DNA from: Candidatus Omnitrophota bacterium
GTDB taxonomy: Bacteria > Hinthialibacterota > Hinthialibacteria > Hinthialibacterales > JAKPRU01
DNA: 48,696 nt
Assembly (NCBI GenBank): GCA_029568995.1
Contig: JAKPYU010000485.1
Span: 1 to 48,696 of the forward strand
Reading direction: 5' to 3'
The position numbers were made by a program, and so were the translations under genes. Numbering within the stretch: the stretch's first letter is position 1; each line of letters begins with the position of its first letter. Below the pieces are notes generated by a model. It was not told the origin of the DNA. It was given only the letters and a program-made list of their open reading frames with translations, and searched no databases. Of the stretch, positions 43,233 through 48,696 are shown piece after piece.

Positions 43233-44987
43233 ATGGGAATTATCCTGGGAATCGATCTTGGTACGACAAATTCTGTCATGGCCTATATGGACAATGGCAA
43301 ACCGACCATCCTCCCCAACGATCTGGGGGATCGGCTGACGCCTTCCATTGTTCATTTTGCCGAGGACGGAGACATCCTTGTTGGGAAGAAAGCCCGACGA
43401 GCGGCCGCTTTGAATCCGGATCGCACGATTTTCTCCATCAAGAGACGGATGGGGACGAAATATCGTGTGAATATCGATGGGATTCAACGAACCCCGCAGG
43501 AGATCTCTTCCATCGTTCTTCAGAAACTGAAAACGGATGCAGAGAACTACCTGGGACAGGATATCGAGCAGGCTGTCATCACCGTTCCCGCCTATTTCAC
43601 AGATGCACAACGTCAGGCCACCCGTGACGCAGGGATGATTGCCGGTTTCCGGGTTCGACGGATTATCGACGAGCCGACCGCTGCCGCCATCTCCTATGGC
43701 TTGGACAAGGAAAGCGACCAGATCCTGATGGTGTACGATTTTGGCGGTGGCACGTTCGACGTGTCCATCATCGAGATGGTCGGCGGGGTTTTTCAGGTTT
43801 TGTCGATTAAGGGCAATAATAAGCTGGGCGGCGACGATCTGGACGAACGAATTGTGGAGTTTCTCCTCGCGGAGGTCAAACGTCAACATGGTCTTGACCT
43901 TACCAAAGACGCCAGAGCGATGTTCCGTCTTCGGGATGCCTCTCAGGAAGCGAAAATCGAACTCTCCGGTGTCACCAAAACCCACATTCTCGTTGAGGCC
44001 GTTGCCATGACGCAAAAAGGCCCCGTTACGGTGGACACGGAACTTACGCGCGCCAAATTCGAATCGCTGACAGGTGATCTGCTGGAAAGCACCATCGGCC
44101 CTTCACGGGAGGCCATTATCGATGCGGGCTTGCAGCCGGATGATATCAGTAATGTGCTGCTCGTCGGCGGCACGACCCGCATCCCCTACGTTCAGCAGCT
44201 GGTTCGTTCCCTGATTAACAAGGAACCTCGAAAAGATGTCAGTCCCGATGAGTGTGTTGCTCTGGGGGCTGCCATCCAGGCGTCCATTCTCGCACCGTTG
44301 GACGATGAACTGGAATCGACCGCGGCGGAATCCGTCCAGACTGACGGGCCGGTGATTGTCCACCTTACCCCGTTCTCGTTGGGAGTGGGATTGGCGGAAG
44401 ACCGGTACGGAGTTTTGATCGAACGGAACTCGACTTATCCGACCGAAGCCCGCGACCTGTTCACGACGACACGCGATTTCCAGACCGCTATCTCATTCCC
44501 TGTCTATGAGGGGGAAGAGTCGGTGGCTTCTGCCAACACATTCCTGGATATGCTTCGCATTGATGGAATTCCGCCTGCTCCACGCGGCGTGCCCCGAATT
44601 GAAGTGACATTCCGACTCAACCAGGATCGGATTCTTGAAGCCACCGCCACGGATCTGACGACCAACAAGGAAGTCAGCGTGACCATCCTCTCCACCGACA
44701 ACCGACTCGCTCCGGAAGAGGTGAAACGCCTGACCGACGAGGCCCGCAAACGGGTTGCGGAAATCATGAAACTGCGCCAGAGAGATAACCTGGTCAATGA
44801 AGCCGAAAGCCTGATCTACCGCGCCGAGCGAATGTTCGGTGAGTTTGATGACGCTCTTTCGGAAAGCGCCCGACGAGTGGTGGATGAACTGAAAACGGCC
44901 AAGGAATCCAATGACCATGATCGCATGGGCGAGATCATGGGAGAGCTGAACGAACTGCTCACCCGGATGGAAACGGCGGACTACTAA
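43233..44987 (+). CDS. Hsp70 (DnaK-like) chaperone, short C-terminus
   Basis: A 584-residue Hsp70 with an intact nucleotide-binding domain: GIDLGTTNSVMAY, VITVPAYFTDAQRQATRDAG, DEPTAAAISYGL, VYDFGGGTFDVSI and LLVGGTTRIPYVQQ. The substrate-binding beta domain follows (TPFSLGVGLAEDRYGVLIERN, RIEVTFRLNQDRILEATATD), and then a single helical lid segment. The protein ends about 50 residues shorter than typical DnaK, without the disordered acidic tail. AGGAG lies 6 nt before the ATG. With the J-like and GrpE genes it forms a complete but divergent chaperone set, perhaps additional to a housekeeping DnaK elsewhere. Confidence 0.93.
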   Translation: MGIILGIDLGTTNSVMAYMDNGKPTILPNDLGDRLTPSIVHFAEDGDILVGKKARRAAALNPDRTIFSIKRRMGTKYRVNIDGIQRTPQEISSIVLQKLKTDAENYLGQDIEQAVITVPAYFTDAQRQATRDAGMIAGFRVRRIIDEPTAAAISYGLDKESDQILMVYDFGGGTFDVSIIEMVGGVFQVLSIKGNNKLGGDDLDERIVEFLLAEVKRQHGLDLTKDARAMFRLRDASQEAKIELSGVTKTHILVEAVAMTQKGPVTVDTELTRAKFESLTGDLLESTIGPSREAIIDAGLQPDDISNVLLVGGTTRIPYVQQLVRSLINKEPRKDVSPDECVALGAAIQASILAPLDDELESTAAESVQTDGPVIVHLTPFSLGVGLAEDRYGVLIERNSTYPTEARDLFTTTRDFQTAISFPVYEGEESVASANTFLDMLRIDGIPPAPRGVPRIEVTFRLNQDRILEATATDLTTNKEVSVTILSTDNRLAPEEVKRLTDEARKRVAEIMKLRQRDNLVNEAESLIYRAERMFGEFDDALSESARRVVDELKTAKESNDHDRMGEIMGELNELLTRMETADY

Positions 44988-45033
44988 GTCGTTTTTCAGA
45001 GGGTAAGAAGTGAACAGGAACGGGTGGTCTTTT

Positions 45034-45069
45034 GTCCACTCAGTTCACTTTGTCCACAAAGGCCACTTT
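45034..45069. repeat. Four tandem 9-bp units, GTCCACTTT type (second array)
   Basis: Units GTCCACTCA, GTTCACTTT, GTCCACAAA and GGCCACTTT follow without gaps between convergent Hsp70 and hslU. The last base belongs to the hslU stop codon, as at the first array. Confidence 0.82.
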
Positions 45070-46472
45070 CAAAGAATATACTTCGACAGGTCCGTATCCT
45101 CCACAATGTCCTCCAGTTTCTTTTTCACAAAGTCGGAATTGACCACGACATGATGTTTCTCAATGTCAGGGGCATCGAATAGAACATCCTCAAGGACCTT
45201 CTCCATGATGGTGTGCAATCGCCGTGCCCCGATGTTCTCCGTCTCTTCGTTGATTTCAAATGCCATTTCGGCCATGGTTGTCACGGCATCGTCTTTGAAC
45301 TCCAACGTTACACCGTCTGTTTCCACAAGGGCGATATACTGCTGAATCAGGGAGTTTTTCGGTTCACGAAGGATTCGTTCGAAATCCTCTTTTTCGAGTG
45401 GGTCCAGTTCCACCCGAATGGGAAATCTTCCCTGCAACTCCGGGATCAGGTCCGCCGGGCTGCTGCCGTGGAATGCCCCCGCCGCGATAAACAAAACGTG
45501 ATCGGTTTGAACCATCCCGTATTTTGTGAAAACCGTCGTACCTTCGATCAGGGGAAGGATGTCCCTCTGGACTCCTGACCGGGAAACATCCGGCCCCGAT
45601 CCACCCTCCCTGCCGACGATCTTGTCGATCTCATCCAGGAACACAATGCCGGTCTGTTCCACCTTGTGAATCGCTTCTTTCACCGCCGCTTCCATGTCGA
45701 TCAATTTCCCTGCTTCTTCTTCCAGGATGATGGATCGAGCCTCCGAGATTTTCATGGCCTGACGTCGCCTCCGAGTCGGCAGCATCTTGTCCATCATCTC
45801 TTTCAGGTCGATGCCCAATTCCTCCAATCCCGCCCCGGACGGGAATCCGACCAGTACATTCCCCGCTTTCTCGGTCACCTCAAAATCCACCATGCGGTCG
45901 TCGAGTTTCCCGGCCCGCAGCATCTCCCGCAGACGTTCCCGACTGGCCTGCAACCTCTGTTTCCCCGCATCTGCGGAATCGACCGCTTCCTCCTCCGGAG
46001 CCATTCGCGCTCCCGGCATCAGCAGATCCAACAAGCGTTCTTCGGTCGCCTCCTCCGCGCCCAGCCTGGACTGCTCGGTTCTTCGGGTTCGTTCCCGTGT
46101 CACCGCCATCTCCACCAGGTCCCGGACAATCGAATCCACGTCGCGGCCCACGTATCCCACCTCGGTGAACTTGGAGGCTTCCACTTTCACAAATGGGGAG
46201 TCCTCCAGACGAGCCAGACGACGGGCGATTTCCGTCTTTCCGACTCCTGTCGGGCCGATCATGATAATGTTCTTGGGATAAATCTCTTCCTGGACGGCCA
46301 GGGGAAGCGCGCGACGGCGTGCCCGGTTCCGCAACGCAATCGCGACCGCCCGTTTCGCCTCATCCTGTCCGACAATGTACTTGTCCAATTCCGTGACGAT
46401 CTGACGCGGTGTCAGACCTTCAATCCCACCGTGGGAAGACACTAATTCAAATTGAACGACATCCTGGTTCAC
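45069..46472 (-). CDS. hslU: ATP-dependent protease ATPase subunit HslU
   Basis: A 467-residue AAA+ unfoldase. It begins near LTPRQIVTELDKYIVGQDEAKRAVAIALRNR and shows Walker A GPTGVGKTE, pore loop GYVGRD, Walker B VFLDEID and the C-terminal KKLEDIVEDTDLSKYIL used to activate HslV. The start is a GTG at 46472, seven bases after the hslV stop; the frame is open further upstream only as a shadow within hslV. An AAGGA site lies 11 nt upstream, somewhat far. HslU hexamers unfold proteins and feed them to HslV. Confidence 0.96.
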   Translation of the reverse strand: MNQDVVQFELVSSHGGIEGLTPRQIVTELDKYIVGQDEAKRAVAIALRNRARRRALPLAVQEEIYPKNIIMIGPTGVGKTEIARRLARLEDSPFVKVEASKFTEVGYVGRDVDSIVRDLVEMAVTRERTRRTEQSRLGAEEATEERLLDLLMPGARMAPEEEAVDSADAGKQRLQASRERLREMLRAGKLDDRMVDFEVTEKAGNVLVGFPSGAGLEELGIDLKEMMDKMLPTRRRRQAMKISEARSIILEEEAGKLIDMEAAVKEAIHKVEQTGIVFLDEIDKIVGREGGSGPDVSRSGVQRDILPLIEGTTVFTKYGMVQTDHVLFIAAGAFHGSSPADLIPELQGRFPIRVELDPLEKEDFERILREPKNSLIQQYIALVETDGVTLEFKDDAVTTMAEMAFEINEETENIGARRLHTIMEKVLEDVLFDAPDIEKHHVVVNSDFVKKKLEDIVEDTDLSKYIL

Positions 46473-46479
46473 AGTGTAC

Positions 46480-47076
46480 TTAGTCCTTTGAGTTCCGTTT
46501 TTTCGATGGGGGTCCCTCGGAAGATTTCGGCAACGCTTCCAACACAAATTCCTGGTTGGTGAACACGCAGATCCTCGCCGCCAGGGCCAGAGATTCCCGT
46601 GCAATCGACTCGGCATCCATATCGGTAAACTTTAATAGCGCCATAGCCGCCGCCTGTGCGAACGGGCCGCCGGAGCCGATGGCGATCACGTCCTCGTCCG
46701 GCTCAATCACATCTCCGTTCCCCGAAATCACAAGGGTGTTCTCTTCGTCGCATACAATCAACAGCGCCTCCAGGTGACGCAGGGCACGATCCATCCGCCA
46801 GTCCTTTGCCAGTTCCACCGAAGAGCGCACCAGGTTCCCCCGGTACTCATCCAACTTTGCCTCGAACTTCTCGAATAGCGTAAATGCGTCCGCGCTCGCA
46901 CCGGCGAATCCGACGACGACGCGGTCATCGTGGAGACGTCGCACCTTCCGTGCGTGGTTCTTCATGATCGTGTCGCCAAGGCTCAGTTGCCCGTCTCCTG
47001 CGACAACGACTTTCCCATTCCGGCGGACAGCCAGAATCGTTGTAGAACGCCATTTCTGATCGGAGTATAACTTCAT
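46480..47076 (-). CDS. hslV: HslV proteasome-like peptidase
   Basis: A 198-residue peptidase of the HslUV protease. The conserved [19 protein letters not shown] places the catalytic N-terminal threonine at Thr12 after removal of an 11-residue leader. [10 protein letters not shown] and [12 protein letters not shown] are further family motifs. The C-terminus has a short basic extension (SKKRNSKD). GAGGTGA precedes the ATG. It is immediately upstream of hslU, as in most bacteria. Confidence 0.96.
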   Translation of the reverse strand: MKLYSDQKWRSTTILAVRRNGKVVVAGDGQLSLGDTIMKNHARKVRRLHDDRVVVGFAGASADAFTLFEKFEAKLDEYRGNLVRSSVELAKDWRMDRALRHLEALLIVCDEENTLVISGNGDVIEPDEDVIAIGSGGPFAQAAAMALLKFTDMDAESIARESLALAARICVFTNQEFVLEALPKSSEGPPSKKRNSKD

Positions 47077-47150
47077 GGAATCACCTCATTCCCTCTAAGG
47101 TTTATGATACGGTGGAGCTTCTTTCCGGGCAATGCAACCGTACGCCGATC

Positions 47151-47807
47151 TCACCGACTTCGCGCGACTCCCACCCTGCCACACGAATCGGCCAATCGAC
47201 AACGGCTGCAATGCGGCGAAATCGGGACACACAGATTCTGCCCGAATGTCACCAGCAGATCATTGAATTCAATCCAGTATTGTTCGGGCAGCTTCGCCCT
47301 CAATGCGAATTCCGTCTCTTTGGGCGTTTGTGTTTCCACATATCCCCAGCGATTTGGAATCCGATGCACATGAGTATCCACGCAGATCCCCGGCAAACCG
47401 TGCCCCTTGGTCACTACCAGATTGGCCGTTTTCCGCCCAACGCCATTCAGGGTCAATAAGACATCAATCTCCGCAGGGACCTTCCCTCCGAATCGCCGCA
47501 ATAAGTCCTGACAAATCAGGTGAATATTTTTTGCTTTTGTGTTATAGAAACCGACCGGATAGATGATTTTTGCGATTTCTTTCTCCGGGATCTGCAGCAT
47601 CTCGTTTGGAGTTTCTGCAATCGCGAACAGGCGCATGGATGCCGCATGGGTGACTTCATCCTTTGTCCGAAGGCTCAAGAGGCAGGAGATCAGAACCTGA
47701 AACGGATCCCGGCGGCGTGCAATCCGCGTGACAATCGGTTCACGCCACTCCGTGACCATTTCGCGAAGCGTTCGCATTGCCCAATGGATATTTCGATTCG
47801 AGATCAT
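47151..47807 (-). CDS. nth: Endonuclease III-like DNA glycosylase/lyase
   Basis: A 218-residue HhH-GPD enzyme. The helix-hairpin-helix [13 protein letters not shown] carries catalytic Lys126, the loop VDTHVHRI carries Asp144, and the C-terminal 4Fe-4S motif is Cys193-x6-Cys200-x2-Cys203-x5-Cys209. It removes oxidised pyrimidines and cuts abasic sites in base excision repair. The LLSLRTKD segment replaces the LLSAQATD of E. coli Nth, as in many archaeal and anaerobe forms. Its start overlaps the stop of the secreted protein gene by 4 bp. Confidence 0.94.
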   Translation of the reverse strand: MISNRNIHWAMRTLREMVTEWREPIVTRIARRRDPFQVLISCLLSLRTKDEVTHAASMRLFAIAETPNEMLQIPEKEIAKIIYPVGFYNTKAKNIHLICQDLLRRFGGKVPAEIDVLLTLNGVGRKTANLVVTKGHGLPGICVDTHVHRIPNRWGYVETQTPKETEFALRAKLPEQYWIEFNDLLVTFGQNLCVPISPHCSRCRLADSCGRVGVARSR

Positions 47808-48556
47808 TTCCCGGACGGCTCAACTTCTTCCCGCTTTGTGACGGATTTCAGCGCATTGGTCATGGTCCATTCTCTGACCACGGAACCTTGAGGTCCACGG
47901 ATGCAGTTGTGATAGATCTCTTTCACAAGCCCCTGCTTCTTGTCCCACCACGCCTCACGAATTGTGATGATCTTGCAGGTTCCCTCTTGATTGTCAAACT
48001 CGGATTCCGTCCCCTCCATGATCTTTCTACAGGATGCAAACGTCCCCGCCGGGACCTCGACCTCCTCATCCGGCAGACGTTTGACCGTGCGGGTGAACGG
48101 CGAACGGCTCCGCTCCTCACCGCCCGGCAGACCGCGCACAATCAACGTATGGGCCGTTTTGGTTTCCTTTCCAACCTCCAAATCCGCATACGGATTGGGA
48201 ATCGGAGGATCGAACTCGATCCGCTCCTCGAATGTTCCCTGAGAAACAATCTCCTGTACCCGATTGAAATCGGAATCAAAGAACAATTCGCGCTTTGTAC
48301 CGAGGGCTGCCGGATCGTAGTGTTCCTGTACCACCCGGCAATTCCGATCCGCTACTTCTTCTTCTCGAAGCACAGTCAGAACATAAAGCCCTGTTGCCTT
48401 CTCCTCGGGAAACGGCATCTCGGTTTCGTTCTCGTAAGTCCGGATTTGTCCGATCTCGTAAGGGAATTCCGCGGCGAAAGATGGCAAGCAAGCGAGATTA
48501 AGAATGACCGACCAAAACGCTGTTACTCTATAGTCAAATAATCGAATACAATTCAC
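47804..48556 (-). CDS. Secreted protein of unknown function
   Basis: A 250-residue protein with an N-terminal signal sequence ending near [11 protein letters not shown]. The mature part is polar and beta-rich ([55 protein letters not shown]). The segment [11 protein letters not shown] followed by [12 protein letters not shown] resembles lipoprotein-like beta-barrel domains (DUF3108-like) found in many secreted proteins; this is a weak resemblance. The start is a GTG at 48556 with AGGAG 10 nt upstream. Translation is coupled to nth by a 4-bp overlap. Confidence 0.65.
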   Translation of the reverse strand: MNCIRLFDYRVTAFWSVILNLACLPSFAAEFPYEIGQIRTYENETEMPFPEEKATGLYVLTVLREEEVADRNCRVVQEHYDPAALGTKRELFFDSDFNRVQEIVSQGTFEERIEFDPPIPNPYADLEVGKETKTAHTLIVRGLPGGEERSRSPFTRTVKRLPDEEVEVPAGTFASCRKIMEGTESEFDNQEGTCKIITIREAWWDKKQGLVKEIYHNCIRGPQGSVVREWTMTNALKSVTKREEVEPSGK

Positions 48557-48594
48557 GTTCTATTAACTCCTGCGAAAATCCCAGTTCAGGCATT

Positions 48595-48696
48595 TCAAGC
48601 CGCATAGATTTCAATTCCTTCGTTCAGAATTTCGCGATAGATCAACCCCACTTGGTTCTCGTACTTGTCTAAATCCTGTGGCGTTGCCACTACGAT
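48595..48696 (-). CDS. MNT-type nucleotidyltransferase, C-terminal end (partial)
   Basis: The last 33 residues of a gene that continues beyond the right edge (IVVATPQDLDKYEN, then GLIYREILNEGIEIYAA). This ending resembles minimal nucleotidyltransferases of the MNT/HEPN toxin-antitoxin type, whose tails read V-V-T-P-x-D...-G-x-I-Y...L-x-E-G-x-x-I-Y. Genes for HEPN partners usually follow directly; here the following minus-strand gene is the secreted protein, so a partner, if any, would lie on the other side. The active-site motif is outside the window. Confidence 0.55.
   Translation of the reverse strand: MVVATPQDLDKYENQVGLIYREILNEGIEIYAA

Noticed and set aside
46473..46616. Upstream extension of hslU
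   Set aside because: It lies inside hslV, does not resemble HslU, and the GTG at 46472 starts just before the conserved N-terminus.
48534..48605. 23-codon frame between the MNT fragment and the secreted protein gene
   Set aside because: Too short, overlaps both neighbours, and its sequence includes the ribosome site of the secreted protein gene.
1..48696. CRISPR arrays, tRNAs, rRNAs, insertion sequences or phage genes
   Set aside because: No regular spaced repeats, no convincing tRNA cloverleaf, and no transposase or integrase motif was found on reading both strands.

Overview
The window looks like chromosome of an uncultured, anaerobic, Gram-negative bacterium. An outer membrane is implied by a TolC/RND/adaptor pump, an LPS-core type kinase, a heptosyltransferase-like enzyme and an O-antigen-ligase-like protein. 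Anaerobic flavin/iron-sulfur metabolism is implied by HdrABC, MvhD and MetV homologues. The phylum cannot be fixed from sequence reading alone; a PVC- or candidate-phylum-type lineage is a guess. Genes are densely packed, no intergenic stretch reaches 300 bases, and I see no tRNA, rRNA, CRISPR array, transposase or phage gene.

Layout. (1) 1-10001, plus strand: an electron-transfer operon. It has the end of an FMN glutamate synthase subunit, a fused glutaminase/GXGXG glutamate synthase subunit, HdrC, HdrB, a 1,509-residue HdrA carrying an inserted GltD-type NAD(P)H domain, MvhD, and MetV. A convergent HAD phosphatase follows. (2) 10921-17919, plus: two large secreted glycosidase-type proteins followed by a core (MetE C-terminal only) methyltransferase. 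(3) 17934-23722, minus: outer-membrane factor, RND pump and adaptor. (4) 23876-28397: a CheY/CheX pair on the minus strand, and a divergent soluble hybrid histidine kinase with two receivers and an HPt domain. (5) 28426-38756: a TrmH-type methyltransferase and a cell-surface glycan cluster with GT4 and GT9 glycosyltransferases, a membrane/propeller protein, a ligase-GT4 fusion and a WaaP-like kinase. (6) 38966-41116: MEMO1- and AMMECR1-family proteins and a flavin reductase-like protein. (7) 41264-44987: a J-like/TPR protein, a short GrpE and an Hsp70, forming what looks like a private chaperone set. (8) 45069-48696, minus: HslU, HslV, endonuclease III, a secreted protein of unknown function, and the end of an MNT-type nucleotidyltransferase.

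The most interesting system is region 1. All parts of a glutamate synthase (glutaminase, FMN synthase, GXGXG, GltD) are present, but split and rearranged, and the GltD part sits inside HdrA, next to HdrB, HdrC, MvhD and MetV. That arrangement suggests a large flavin-based complex linking NAD(P)H, thiol/disulfide or ferredoxin chemistry, and glutamate or C1 metabolism. Secondary points are the divergent chaperone trio, the ligase-glycosyltransferase fusion, and two separate four-unit 9-bp repeat arrays, each abutting the stop codon of a minus-strand gene.
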